Positions 49,309 through 58,579 of a stretch of DNA of 62,644 bases are shown piece by piece. This stretch comes from a bacterium. GTDB lineage: Bacteria; Armatimonadota; Abditibacteriia; Abditibacteriales; Abditibacteriaceae. Every line of letters begins with the position of its first letter. Within the stretch, counting starts at the first letter, position 1. The translations under genes and the position numbers were made by a program. Location of the stretch: NCBI GenBank assembly GCA_004172935.1, contig SDZD01000037.1:1-62644 (forward strand), written 5' to 3'. Under the pieces are notes generated by a model, which ran no database searches, had not been told where the DNA came from, and saw nothing but the letters and a program-made list of their open reading frames with translations.

Positions 49309-50400
49309 TTACATCATCTTGTTGAGTTTGTCTTCTTCGTCAGGAGAAAGCGGGGTATGGCCCTTCCTGTCGAGGGCGATGCCAGCAGTTTCGGTTTCGC
49401 CTGTTCCCCGCTCCACGACTAGCAGCATGTATTTCTTTCGCTTCTGAAAATCGACGGGATTAACGATTTGCAAATTCTCCTTCATTTTTTGGAGGAGGGC
49501 GTCGAGCGATTCTTCCAGCAGGTAATGAAGACCTGGTTGTTTGCCACGCAGCTTTTCCAGTGAGAAATCGATAACGGGCAGTCCAACTTCTTCGCCCAGC
49601 ATGTGGGCGTAGGCGATGGTCGGCAATATATGGGGAGTGATGTCGCGCTTGTAGGAAAAATAAAAACCCGCTTCTTTCACGCTCTGCTCAAAATGCTCCC
49701 AGTGCCCCGATGTGTCGCCCGCTTCGTCCATGCGGAAGAAATCGCAAATTACCCAGCGACCCTCCGGCTTTAGCACCTGATTTATCAACGGCAATGCGTC
49801 TTCCAAATGCAAATAATTCAGCGATTCGGCGTTAATTACCGTCCCGTAGCGCCCGCGATGTTCTTCGACATCAATGTCCTCAAATTTGGCTTGAATCGTG
49901 GGAGTCTGTGGATACAGTTCTTTTATAGCATCTATTTGATGGGCATCTGGCGACAGAGCGACAGGTTTCCAGCCTCGTTTGAGCATCATTCCAACTAAGC
50001 CTCCCATGCCGCAACCAACATCCAGCACTTCGCTGCGCCTATCGAGAACTTTTTCCAACAGCACTTCGGCGTATTTGAGTTGGGCGTCGGTGATGGCGTT
50101 CAAACTCATGTCGCGCGGACAGATCGCCGTATTATCGAAATACCCGTAATGCAAAAATCCGCTGGGGAACAGTTGTGCGTACAGCTTGAGTTGTGGGTCG
50201 TTTTTGCAGCGAACCAGTTGCTTCCGATTGCGATGCAACCGAACCGCGCGCCTCAAATAAATTGGGTTGAGAGATTTTTTCGCAATGCTTTTGAGCATCG
50301 CCGATGCTTTTATTTTCCCCATAACACATACCACCGGCCGATTCTTCCCGCCAACTCGAAACGGGTTGTGAAGCCATACGGAACGGGGAGCAGAGCTCAT
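49309..50400 (-). CDS. SAM-dependent methyltransferase with ClpC-like C-terminal tail
   Basis: A 363-residue class I methyltransferase. The SAM loop is EVLDVGCGMGGLVGMMLKRG near residues 124-143, with post-motifs TVINAESLNYLHLEDAL and LKPEGRWVICDFFRMDE, of the kind used for lipid or small-molecule O/C/N-methylation. The last ~28 residues, TAGIALDRKGHTPLSPDEED then KLNKMM, are not part of that family and match the C-terminus of the neighbouring ClpC. The DNA of both 3' ends and terminators is homologous too. A later Met (residue 27) is an alternative start. Substrate unknown. Confidence 0.85.
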   Translation of the reverse strand: MSSAPRSVWLHNPFRVGGKNRPVVCVMGKIKASAMLKSIAKKSLNPIYLRRAVRLHRNRKQLVRCKNDPQLKLYAQLFPSGFLHYGYFDNTAICPRDMSLNAITDAQLKYAEVLLEKVLDRRSEVLDVGCGMGGLVGMMLKRGWKPVALSPDAHQIDAIKELYPQTPTIQAKFEDIDVEEHRGRYGTVINAESLNYLHLEDALPLINQVLKPEGRWVICDFFRMDEAGDTSGHWEHFEQSVKEAGFYFSYKRDITPHILPTIAYAHMLGEEVGLPVIDFSLEKLRGKQPGLHYLLEESLDALLQKMKENLQIVNPVDFQKRKKYMLLVVERGTGETETAGIALDRKGHTPLSPDEEDKLNKMM

Positions 50401-50520
50401 CCTGTTTCAATCGGCTTTGGGGAGTCGGTATCTATGTCAGGGTTTTGCCAGGCTGCAGTTTAGGTGTTTTTGATAATTAAATCGTAAAACATAAAAAACA
50501 GCTTGACATTAATCTAGCTA

Positions 50521-50559
50521 ATAAAAAAACAGCCCGCCGATTAATTTCGGTGGGCTGTT
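50521..50559 (-). terminator. clpC rho-independent terminator
   Basis: AACAGCCCGCCGA at 50528-50540 pairs with TCGGTGGGCTGTT at 50547-50559 (one wobble), with seven A on the plus strand (T run for the minus transcript). Confidence 0.88.
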
Positions 50560-50578
50560 CTAGTTTGATGAACCGGAG

Positions 50579-53203
50579 TTACATCATTTTGTTGAGTTTG
50601 TCTTCGTCGTCGGTTGTTGGCGGGGTGCTGCCTTCTTTGTCCAAGGCGACGCCTGCGGGTTCGATTTCGCCGCCGTCTTCGGGGATGACGGTCGTGAAGA
50701 CCATCTCGCCGTCGAGGGCATCGGTGTAGATCGTGTCGCCAGCTTTGAAGTCACCCATCAAGATACGCTCGGCGAGCGGGTCTTCGATGAGGCGCTGCAC
50801 CGCGCGGCGGAGAGGACGAGCGCCGTATTGACGGTCGTAGCCCTCTCGTGCCAGCAACTCCTTGGCGCGAGGCAAGAATTCCATCTTGATTTCGCGGCGC
50901 TCCAATTCGTGTGTCAAACGCTTCGAGAACAAATCCACGATCTGGAAGATCTCGTCGCGGTTGAGGTGATGGAACACGATGACCTCGTCGATACGGTTAC
51001 GAAGCTCAGGACGGAATGCCTTGTTATAGGCGTCCATCACCTTCGACTTCAGTTCGCGATAAGCGGCATCGGCGTTGTTGGCGTCGGCGCCACGGTTCAG
51101 CAAACCGAGGTTCTGGCCCAGTGACGCCGTTCCGACGTTGCTGGTCATGATGATAACCGTGTTCTTGAAGTCGACCACGCGGCCCTGCGCATCGGTCAGG
51201 CGACCATCCTCGAAAATCTGCAACAGCGTGTTGAAGATGTCGGGGTGAGCCTTCTCGATTTCGTCGAACAGCACGATGGAGTAGGGGCGACGGCGCACCT
51301 GTTCGGTGAGCTGTCCACCTTCATCGTAGCCAACGTAGCCTGGAGGCGAACCGAGCATACGCGACACGTTGAAGTGCTCGGCATATTCGCTCATGTCGAG
51401 GCGAATCAAAGCTGACTCATCATCGAACAGGAACTCGGCCAAAGCCTTCGCCAACTCGGTTTTACCCACACCGGTCGGGCCGACGAACATGAAGACGCCA
51501 ATCGGACGCTTCGGGTCTTTCAGACCAGCACGGCCACGGCGCACGGCTTTGGACACGACCTTGATAGCCTCGTCCTGACCGATGACGCGGTCGTGCAACT
51601 CGTCTTCCATACGGAGCAACTTGGCGGTTTCGGCCTCGGTCAATTTCTTGACCGGAACGCCCGTCCATTCGCTCACGATGGAGGCGATGTCGTCTTCCGT
51701 CACCAGTGGCAACTCTTCGCCATCGTCCTCGCGCTCGGCTTGCCATGCTTCTTGAGCAGCGGCCAGTCGCTCTTCGAGTTCGGTGGCACGGTCGCGTAGT
51801 TCGGCGGCTTTCTCGTATTCATCCGAGTTGACCGCTTCTTCTTTCTTGATGTTGATGTCGTCCAACTCGCGGGTCAGTTCGCGTATCTCTTTTGGAGGCA
51901 AAGCGATCTGCAATTTCACGCGAGAGCCAGCTTCGTCAATCAAGTCAATCGCCTTGTCGGGCAATTGGCGCTGAGTGATGTAGCGCTGCGACAATTCAAC
52001 TGCGTCTTTCAGAGCTTCGTCGGTGATTTTGACACCGTGGAACTCTTCGTAACGGCCACGCAATCCCTTCAGGATTTCGATGGCATCTTCCACGCTGGGT
52101 TCGGGAACCAGAACCATCTGGAAGCGGCGCTCCAACGCGCCCGACTTCTCAATGTATTTGCGGTACTCGTCCAGTGTCGTTGCGCCCATGCAGCGCATTT
52201 CGCCACGGGCCAGAGCAGGCTTCAGCATGTTCGAGGCGTCGATAGCGCCCTCGGCTGCACCCGCACCGATGATGGTGTGCAACTCGTCGATAAAGACGAT
52301 GATTTTGCCACCGGAGGCGCGGATTTCCTGCATGATGCGCTTCATGCGCTCTTCAAATTCGCCGCGATACTTGGTGCCCGCCACAACGTTGGCCAAGTCG
52401 AGCGCGATAACGCGCTTGTCCAACAGCGGTTCGGGTACGTCGCGGTTAACAATGCGCTGCGCCAAACCTTCGACGATGGCTGTTTTGCCAACGCCCGGTT
52501 CGCCGACCAGCACAGGGTTGTTCTTATTACGACGGCACAGGATTTGGATGGCGCGGTCGATCTGTTTTTCACGGCCAATCACCGGATCGAGCTTGCCTTC
52601 TTGTGCCAATTGGTTGATGTCACGACCAAACGAGTCGAGCGCCGGGGTCTGCGAGCGTCCGGTTTTGCCGCCCTCGCGATTGTTGGCACCGCCAACGCCC
52701 GCTTTTTCGGGCTGTCCCGCAGCCGAGCCGCTGCCCTGAGCCGAAGCCGAAGGGGTTCCGCCCGGTGCATCGGGGCCAAGGTACTCCATGACCTGAGCGC
52801 GCGCTTTCTCCAGATTTAGCCCCAGACGGCGAAGCACCGTCGCGGCCAACCCATCTTTCTCGCGCAAAAGCGCCAGCAAAAGATGTTCGGTTCCGATGTA
52901 GTTGTGCCGCATACGGCGTGCTTCATCGGCAGCGAGTTCAAGCACTCGCTTGGCTTTGGGGGTCAGTTTGGGTTCGGCAGAGCCGGGATCGGCGCCGGGT
53001 TGGACCTCGGCTTCGATTTCCTGGCGTACTTTGCCAAGAGACACACCCATTTTTTGTAACACCTGCGCGGCCACGCCCTCGTTTTCACGCACGAGACCCA
53101 GCAGGAGATGTTCTGTTCCCACGTGCCCGGAGTTCATTTTGCCGGCTTCCTCTTGCCCTAACAAAATGACACGCCGTGCTCTTTCGGTAAAACGTTGCCA
53201 CAT
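50579..53203 (-). CDS. clpC: ATP-dependent Clp protease ATP-binding subunit ClpC
   Basis: An 874-residue ClpC unfoldase. Two Clp-N repeats (residues ~5-75 and ~80-145), an Ala/Gly/Pro linker, AAA+ domain 1 with Walker A GEPGVGKTA and IVFIDELHTIIGAGAAEGA, a UVR motif (EYEKAAELRDRATELEERLA), AAA+ domain 2 with GPTGVGKTE and VVLFDEIEKAHPDIFNTLLQ (read IVLFDEIEKAH), and the C-terminal small domain. A 28-residue tail after it (PAGVALDKEGSTPPTTDDED, KLNKMM) is unusual and is shared with the methyltransferase next door. It supplies substrates to ClpP, which is not in the window. Confidence 0.97.
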   Translation of the reverse strand: MWQRFTERARRVILLGQEEAGKMNSGHVGTEHLLLGLVRENEGVAAQVLQKMGVSLGKVRQEIEAEVQPGADPGSAEPKLTPKAKRVLELAADEARRMRHNYIGTEHLLLALLREKDGLAATVLRRLGLNLEKARAQVMEYLGPDAPGGTPSASAQGSGSAAGQPEKAGVGGANNREGGKTGRSQTPALDSFGRDINQLAQEGKLDPVIGREKQIDRAIQILCRRNKNNPVLVGEPGVGKTAIVEGLAQRIVNRDVPEPLLDKRVIALDLANVVAGTKYRGEFEERMKRIMQEIRASGGKIIVFIDELHTIIGAGAAEGAIDASNMLKPALARGEMRCMGATTLDEYRKYIEKSGALERRFQMVLVPEPSVEDAIEILKGLRGRYEEFHGVKITDEALKDAVELSQRYITQRQLPDKAIDLIDEAGSRVKLQIALPPKEIRELTRELDDINIKKEEAVNSDEYEKAAELRDRATELEERLAAAQEAWQAEREDDGEELPLVTEDDIASIVSEWTGVPVKKLTEAETAKLLRMEDELHDRVIGQDEAIKVVSKAVRRGRAGLKDPKRPIGVFMFVGPTGVGKTELAKALAEFLFDDESALIRLDMSEYAEHFNVSRMLGSPPGYVGYDEGGQLTEQVRRRPYSIVLFDEIEKAHPDIFNTLLQIFEDGRLTDAQGRVVDFKNTVIIMTSNVGTASLGQNLGLLNRGADANNADAAYRELKSKVMDAYNKAFRPELRNRIDEVIVFHHLNRDEIFQIVDLFSKRLTHELERREIKMEFLPRAKELLAREGYDRQYGARPLRRAVQRLIEDPLAERILMGDFKAGDTIYTDALDGEMVFTTVIPEDGGEIEPAGVALDKEGSTPPTTDDEDKLNKMM

Positions 53204-54041
53204 GATAATTAAGAGTGTTCGTTCTCTAGCTCGTCTCGCAAAAGTGCTGCCTCTCTAGGTCGAGCGAGGCTTACTGAATGTTTGAATCGAGTTTTCTTGA
53301 GAGCTAAAACGTCTAACCCTAAAATCTCGACCAATAAATCCCCTCGCCGTTCCAGAAGAGACGGAAGTAGTTCTTCTGTACCAATCTCGTTATGCGAAAG
53401 ATTGGCCCAATAAATAGCCCTTTCTCAGATGTCACCCACTTCGCTCCGATTTGGCTTCCTCACCAAACCGTACCGAAAAAAGTTCCATCGACGGGCCTTC
53501 AACTACCCTGTGCTTTTTGACGCCCGCCGAGCGTGCTTGTTCTAAGTTCGCATCGTGCCGAACCGAGTATTCGCGACGCTTTTGGGGTCTTTGGCTGCGT
53601 AAGCACAACAGCGTCTCACGCATTCTGGGGTGAACCATTGCCGCATGGGGTAGTGGAGATAATTAAGCCGATAACCTTGAGTGCAAGAGTATCAACGTCA
53701 GTTACAGACCGCCGAAATCCCCTCCCGTTCCCACACTCCCCCTCCTCCAATGTAAAGGAGCCTTATTTCATCAAAAGACCATAGTAGGAACGCGGCTCCA
53801 CGAGAGAGGATTGCGCATTCGTAGGGACCGGCCTGCCGTGTCCGCGAAAGTGTGTTGGGCATACCTGAGGTATCCGTAGGGGCATGGCCCGCCGTATCCG
53901 CGAGAGGTTCCCGCGCCTCCCACATTCCTATGAGTGTGCAACTGGCGCTCGTCATCCGCTAAATAAAGCGCACCATAAATCGAACTCAATTAGGCCCCTT
54001 CGCCATTCGTCATTAGAGTCAAGCCCCCTTGAGTTGTCCCT
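53204..54041. other. 838-base gap without a credible gene
   Basis: The longest gap in the window. Frames in it are short and have no coding character. At 53822-53850 and 53876-53905 two copies of a GC-rich word (TAGGG, then GCCGT-TCCGCGA) lie 54 bases apart, and GGGAGGCGCGGG-type remnants surround them. This looks like decayed repeat material. Promoters for clpC (left) and the transporter gene (right) must be here. Confidence 0.5.
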
Positions 54042-54833
54042 ATGCATTTGACTGCCGAAACATTCTTCTTCTTAATCCCGGTTGCGTTCGTGGCGGGGGT
54101 AATCGACTCGCTGGCTGGTGGCGGCGGCCTTCTCACCATTCCAGCGCTGATAGCTGCTGGAATTCCGCCCCTACAAGCACTCGCCACCAACAAATTGCAG
54201 AGCGCGTTAGGCACTGGCTCTGCGGTATTGACGTTCTTTCGGGCGGGGCGCATCGACCTTAAGGCATTTGCACTCCCTGCGGCTGGTGCGTTCGTCGGCT
54301 CTGTTCTCGGCGCGACTACAGTCCAGCACGTCAATCCCAGTTTTCTCTCGGCGTTCGTGCCGATTCTATTGATCGCAATGGGGCTGTACTTTTTGCTCGC
54401 GCCGCCGATGAGCGAGGTTGACCGTCACGCACGACTGGGACGCTGGGGCATGATGGCAGTCTGCTCCGGTATCGGCTTCTATGACGGCTTCTTCGGCCCC
54501 GGAACCGGCTCGTTCCTCACAACAGCCCTAGTCGCTCTGGGCGGTTTGGCCCTCGTTCGGGCAATCGCGAATACAAAATTCATCAACCTCTCAACCAACA
54601 TAGCCGGACTAATGGCTATGATTGCGGGCGGCAAAGTGCTTTGGATTTTGGGCCTGAGCATGGCATCCGCCAACATCGCGGGTAACCAGGTGGGAGCATG
54701 GCTGGCAATCCGCTACGGAGGCCGAGGAGTGCGCCCCTTGCTCGTGGTAATGTCGTTCGCGCTAACAATCAAGCTACTGGCAGACCCCAATAACCCGCTG
54801 TGGCAGCTACTGCACTTTAAACCCAAATTTTGA
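54042..54833 (+). CDS. TSUP/TauE-SafE family sulfite (anion) exporter
   Basis: A 263-residue membrane protein with about eight helices of the TSUP family, which moves sulfite, sulfoacetate or related anions. The repeated Gly-rich motif is GVIDSLAGGGGLLTIPALIA at residues 19-38 and YDGFFGPGTGSFLTTALV in the second half. Length and topology fit. It stands alone with no sulfur gene next to it. Confidence 0.93.
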   Translation: MHLTAETFFFLIPVAFVAGVIDSLAGGGGLLTIPALIAAGIPPLQALATNKLQSALGTGSAVLTFFRAGRIDLKAFALPAAGAFVGSVLGATTVQHVNPSFLSAFVPILLIAMGLYFLLAPPMSEVDRHARLGRWGMMAVCSGIGFYDGFFGPGTGSFLTTALVALGGLALVRAIANTKFINLSTNIAGLMAMIAGGKVLWILGLSMASANIAGNQVGAWLAIRYGGRGVRPLLVVMSFALTIKLLADPNNPLWQLLHFKPKF

Positions 54834-54920
54834 GCGTGATAAGCGCGTCTACCGAGGCTCTCCGAGTCCCACTAAACCAACTAACCACTCAAAACTAAAA
54901 ACTAACCACTTAAAAAATAA

Positions 54921-54950
54921 AAAAAGCCCGCTTCCTGATGGAAACGGGCC
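54921..54950 (-). terminator. Rho-independent terminator of the zinc-ribbon gene
   Basis: GCCCGCTTCC at 54926-54935 pairs with GGAAACGGGC at 54940-54949 (one mismatch) around TGAT, followed by an A run on the plus strand. Confidence 0.75.
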
Positions 54951-54958
54951 TTCTAAGA

Positions 54959-55144
54959 TTAGTTTTCGCCGCCAGCGGAATCTGGCAGACCGAAGTTCTG
55001 TGTCCAAACGGGAACGACGTTATACGTCGTCTCGCCGAAACACTTGCGGCATACAATAGGGGCTTTCCGCATTTGGATCGCTCCGAAAGCGGTCTTAACC
55101 ATCTGGCCGCACACGCTACATTTTTGCTGAGTTTTGCTCGACAT
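54959..55144 (-). CDS. Small zinc-ribbon protein
   Basis: A 61-residue protein with two Cys pairs, CSVCGQM and CRKCFGE, that would bind one zinc. The rest is basic then polar. The start has an excellent ribosome site (GGAGGTGCTAAATG). A promoter-like TTGACA lies about 70 bases upstream. Function unknown; such ribbons often bind nucleic acid or protein. Confidence 0.75.
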   Translation of the reverse strand: MSSKTQQKCSVCGQMVKTAFGAIQMRKAPIVCRKCFGETTYNVVPVWTQNFGLPDSAGGEN

Positions 55145-55484
55145 TTAGCACCTCCAACGCTTCTCACTGAGAATTTGCTTTTGGGACGGAATAGCGTATG
55201 CGACGGTTCCTGTCCTGTCAAGACGTACTTTGCATTTGTCTGAAACTTTTCTGCTATTACATCTCGGCGTTCAAAGCAAATAATTCGGTGCAGAATGAAA
55301 TGCAAGAAGAAATATCTTCGTGACACATTCATCTTTCACCTTTGCAGCAAGTAAGGTTTGCCCTTGAAGTTGCTATTCTTTTGCCACGCTTTCGCTACAA
55401 CACTAATTTTTCCAGGATAACTTGAAAGCGACCTGCTTAATCGCTCCCGAAAATATGTAGCTTTGTTAGAGTCTGAGTTTGTCC
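55145..55484. other. Intergenic, no gene seen
   Basis: 340 bases between the zinc-ribbon gene and the hypothetical gene at 55485. Apart from the promoter-like site at 55193-55221 I see nothing structured; the right half is AT-rich. Confidence 0.4.
55193..55221 (-). promoter_or_regulatory. Sigma-70-like promoter of the zinc-ribbon gene
   Basis: On the minus strand TTGACA (55221-55216) is followed after 17 bases by TACGCT (55198-55193), about 50 bases before the ATG at 55144. The -35 is perfect; the -10 keeps T1, A2 and T6. Confidence 0.45.
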
Positions 55485-55907
55485 TCAATCCTCATAATCA
55501 GTCGCCACATCGCGCCAATTGAGCGTCTTAATTTTCGCCAGCACTTCAGGAATGATGGGTAAGGCCCACTCCTCTTGAAACCACGCTACTTCCACATACG
55601 AGGCCCACATCGTTTTATCACGCGCTGGACGAAAATAATCGAACTTGGCAATGCATGTTACTGCTGGCAAGGCGGCTGGCGGACTGCCCATAAACGTCTC
55701 TAGTCTGCTTGTAACTTTGCTTTGAGGCGCCCACAATACCAACCTTTTTACGCCCTCTTTAGGGTTGGTCAGCGGATTGATATGAAATAATTCATTGGTT
55801 TCATGGGTGGGCATTCCCTCCAATAGCCCTGCATATGTCGCATATTGGTTGAGTCCAGTCAGTCGCGTCTTAACGCCATCGGCCCATTCGACATCATACT
55901 GATTCAT
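55485..55907 (-). CDS. Hypothetical soluble protein
   Basis: A 140-residue protein, MNQYDVEWADGVKTRLTGLN to LNWRDVATDYED, with no signal peptide or helix in the membrane. No family recognised. AT-rich codons compared with accB suggest an acquired gene. The frame opens at a TTG at 55934, but ATG at 55907 is preferred. It is divergent from accB across 50 bases. Confidence 0.65.
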   Translation of the reverse strand: MNQYDVEWADGVKTRLTGLNQYATYAGLLEGMPTHETNELFHINPLTNPKEGVKRLVLWAPQSKVTSRLETFMGSPPAALPAVTCIAKFDYFRPARDKTMWASYVEVAWFQEEWALPIIPEVLAKIKTLNWRDVATDYED

Positions 55908-55957
55908 GCGCCGAAGTTTGACCCTTTGGCCCAAAATTAGTAACTTTTGAGAGTTTT

Positions 55958-56452
55958 ATGGCGGACAACATCACACCCGAACCGAGCAACTGGAACGAGC
56001 GCGTCGAATATCTGCGCGGACTGGCGCAAATTGTGAGCGACGAAGGCTTGACGCTCCTCGAACTCGAAGGGCAGGGATGGAAAGTTACTCTTAGGGGGGC
56101 TAATCCCCAGCTCGTCGCTGCTCCCGAAGCCCTCATCGCTGCGCCTTCGTTCGCTTATTCGACGACATCTGCACCTGTTGCTTCGGCTGCTGCGGCGCCC
56201 AAAGCCGAAGAAAACCTCGTTCCCGTTGAATCGCCGATGGTTGGGGTCTTCTATCGTTCGCCCTCGCCCGCCGACCCACCTTTCGTCGAAGTGGGCGACC
56301 GCGTTGAAGTTGGACAAACCATCGGCCTCGTCGAAGCCATGAAGGTCTTCAACGAAATCACGGCGGAATCCGGCGGCATCGTCGCCAAAATTAACGTAGA
56401 ATCCGGCCAGTTGGTCGAAACAGGCGCACCCCTCATCATGCTGCGTCGTTAG
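55958..56452 (+). CDS. accB: Biotin carboxyl carrier protein of acetyl-CoA carboxylase
   Basis: A 164-residue BCCP, which carries the carboxyl group in acetyl-CoA carboxylase, first step of fatty acid synthesis. The biotinyl domain starts at about residue 92 (SPMVGVFYRSPSPADPPFVE) and has the biotin Lys at 129 in EAMKVFNEI (the usual EAMKMMN-type motif). Residues 55-85 are an Ala/Pro linker. accC, normally next to accB, is not here: the next gene encodes a YbjQ-type protein. Confidence 0.94.
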   Translation: MADNITPEPSNWNERVEYLRGLAQIVSDEGLTLLELEGQGWKVTLRGANPQLVAAPEALIAAPSFAYSTTSAPVASAAAAPKAEENLVPVESPMVGVFYRSPSPADPPFVEVGDRVEVGQTIGLVEAMKVFNEITAESGGIVAKINVESGQLVETGAPLIMLRR

Positions 56453-56469
56453 GACTAGGAGAACACATC

Positions 56470-56787
56470 GTGATTGTAACCACTGGATTGACAGTTGTTG
56501 ATGCCCAAATCGGCGAAATCCTCGGCGTCGTGCGCGGAGTTGTCGTGCGCTCCCCCAACATTGGCCAAAGTTTTCTAGGGAGCTTGCAATCCCTGGGCGG
56601 TGGCAACATCGAAACCTTCGCCCAGATTTGCGACGAAGCCCGCCAACACGCCTACGACCGTATGGTTCAACACGCGCAGCAAATGGGCGCTGACGCCATT
56701 ATCGGTATGCGTTACGACGCCACCGAATTTGCTCAAAGCATGACTGAAGTCCTTGCTTACGGAACCGCTGTGAAATTACGACGCTAG
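56470..56787 (+). CDS. YbjQ/UPF0145 family protein
   Basis: A 105-residue member of the YbjQ (UPF0145) family, which forms pentamers of unknown function. The signature is GGNIETFAQICDEARQHAYD followed by MGADAIIGMRYDATEF and YGTAVKL. The start is GTG. It is 17 bases after accB and probably on the same transcript. Confidence 0.93.
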   Translation: MIVTTGLTVVDAQIGEILGVVRGVVVRSPNIGQSFLGSLQSLGGGNIETFAQICDEARQHAYDRMVQHAQQMGADAIIGMRYDATEFAQSMTEVLAYGTAVKLRR

Positions 56788-56815
56788 GGCGCGCGGGCGC
56801 TGTCTCAATTTGCCG

Positions 56816-57487
56816 ATGAATTGGAGAAAGTTGTTTGGAAGTTGGCGCCGCCGTAATGACGACGAACTCGAAAGGCTGCGAAAACAGGTCGAGGCCATGC
56901 CTCACCCGCGCACGCAGCACTACAATTTCGCGCATCGCTTGCTCCCCTCCATCGCGATGGAAATGGGCGCGTTGAGCGTGCTTATGCTCGCCAACCCCGA
57001 CAAAAACAATCTCTTTCTCGAAGATGTGTGGCGCGACTGCGGACAGGATGCCGTAGGTGACGATCTCGTCGCACCCAATGGTCTGGGTGTCTCGGTTTCG
57101 CGTGCGGGCGACCAACTTATCGCCATCGTTACCCTCCCCAAACCAAAGCGCATCACCGAGGCCCACTTCGTCGCCATCATCAGCGATTTGCCGCCCGAAA
57201 CCGACGACGACGAAGCCGACGTTTCCGAAGAAGCGCAAGATGTGCTGCGCCTCATTTTGCGCTCTATGCCCATCCGCTACTTCACCCTCGAAAAAGGCGC
57301 CGACCTCGAAGGCTCGACGCGCACCGTGTTTTGCGAGTGGACGAGCGAACACCGTCACCTCAATATGGGCGATGGACCCGCCCCCAGCGAAGACCAATTT
57401 TTCCGCTTTCTCGCCGCCCAACACTTCCCTTCGGTGCGCGCTTCCTTCGACCCCAACCGCGAACGCCCAGTTCAGGAAGGCGACTGA
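56816..57487 (+). CDS. Hypothetical protein following the YbjQ gene
   Basis: A 223-residue soluble protein with a basic N-terminus (MNWRKLFGSWRRRNDDELER), no signal peptide, a central acidic stretch (PPETDDDEADVSEEAQD) and a C-terminus with HFPSVRASFDPNRERP. No family recognised. It closes the accB - ybjQ-type run and ends at a clear terminator, so the three may be one operon. Confidence 0.75.
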   Translation: MNWRKLFGSWRRRNDDELERLRKQVEAMPHPRTQHYNFAHRLLPSIAMEMGALSVLMLANPDKNNLFLEDVWRDCGQDAVGDDLVAPNGLGVSVSRAGDQLIAIVTLPKPKRITEAHFVAIISDLPPETDDDEADVSEEAQDVLRLILRSMPIRYFTLEKGADLEGSTRTVFCEWTSEHRHLNMGDGPAPSEDQFFRFLAAQHFPSVRASFDPNRERPVQEGD

Positions 57488-57500
57488 AAATACGGAAATA

Positions 57501-57540
57501 ATAAAGGGTGAGAGCGTTTCGCTCTCACCCTTTATTTTTC
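57501..57540 (+). terminator. Rho-independent terminator
   Basis: ATAAAGGGTGAGAGCG at 57501-57516 pairs with 57520-57535 around TTT, followed by TTTTTC. It ends the accB run and probably also the convergent aldolase gene. Confidence 0.9.
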
Positions 57541-57552
57541 AATTCCGCGTTA

Positions 57553-58329
57553 CTAAAGTCCCAACACCTTCTGGCGATAATGCTCGGCATTCCAACCCGC
57601 GATGCGCGATACCTGTTCGGCATCCATGAAAGTTGGTCCCCCTGCCGATACTGCGCCTAAGAACACGCGCGCCGCTTTTTCGGCCATCATCGTGGCGGCG
57701 ATAACGGCATTGGGTGTCTTGCCCAGTGCGATGAGGCCGTGGTTGCGCAGTAGCACCAGTCGGGGCGCCTCGCCGAAGCGCTCGATATGCGCTTCGACTT
57801 CCTGTTTAATCGCCAACGCCAGAGGCACGCCGGGATGGACGTAAGGCACTAGCGGCGAAGTCGCGCCGCAACACACGATTTGATCGGGGAACAGGCGCTT
57901 GTTCGCGAAGTCGGCGGCGTGTGGCGAACACAACAGCGAATTAACCGCTTCGGGGTGAGTATGACCCACGAAATGAACATCGGGAAGCGATAGCAAATAA
58001 GCATGGAACAGCGCTTCGGTCGAAGGCTTGCGCTCGTTCTCCGAACGACGCGCCGATAGCAGCACACTTTCAATCTCATCGTCACTTGCATCGGGTGTCA
58101 TGAACAAGTTAAAAATAGGTTGGGTTTTGCAAAGCGCGACACCACTGCGAATCAGATTCGACAGCGACGACCCTGAAGCCTTCACCATGAACTCATGTTC
58201 GTTGATACGAACCGATGTGTTGCCTTCGCCTAAAATCGCGAATCGGCGGTCTTCGCGCCCCAGTTCGTGAGAAAGGTCGAGAAGCGAATGAAGGTGTTCT
58301 GGACTCGGTGGTAACAATTCCGATGACAT
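57553..58329 (-). CDS. Class II aldolase/adducin family protein
   Basis: A 258-residue protein of the class II aldolase/adducin fold (FucA/AraD-like). ILGEGNTSVRIN and FMVKASGSSLSN bind phosphate; the zinc site is HTHPEAV together with the later His in LLRNHGLIALGK, and Glu in KPSTEALFHAYLL is the catalytic acid position. Substrate cannot be told. ATG at 58329 is chosen over 58359. Single gene. Confidence 0.9.
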   Translation of the reverse strand: MSSELLPPSPEHLHSLLDLSHELGREDRRFAILGEGNTSVRINEHEFMVKASGSSLSNLIRSGVALCKTQPIFNLFMTPDASDDEIESVLLSARRSENERKPSTEALFHAYLLSLPDVHFVGHTHPEAVNSLLCSPHAADFANKRLFPDQIVCCGATSPLVPYVHPGVPLALAIKQEVEAHIERFGEAPRLVLLRNHGLIALGKTPNAVIAATMMAEKAARVFLGAVSAGGPTFMDAEQVSRIAGWNAEHYRQKVLGL

Positions 58330-58579
58330 AACACCCCAGTTTGGGGCCTTTAGTCGCACTTGGAGTAGCGGTGTTACACATCCCTCATCTTGACGCTTTG
58401 CACTCTTTACATCGTGTTAATTTGGTGGAAATAATGGGCGGATAAATTCGCTCTACCGCGCCGAAGTCGCGACTTTTTTCAAAAATCGAACTTAATATTA
58501 AGGCTTTTGGTGGAAACATGGACACACCAAGCTGTAGCCCGAAAATAAGTTTGTTCGCGCATTAAGTAACGATTTTGGG

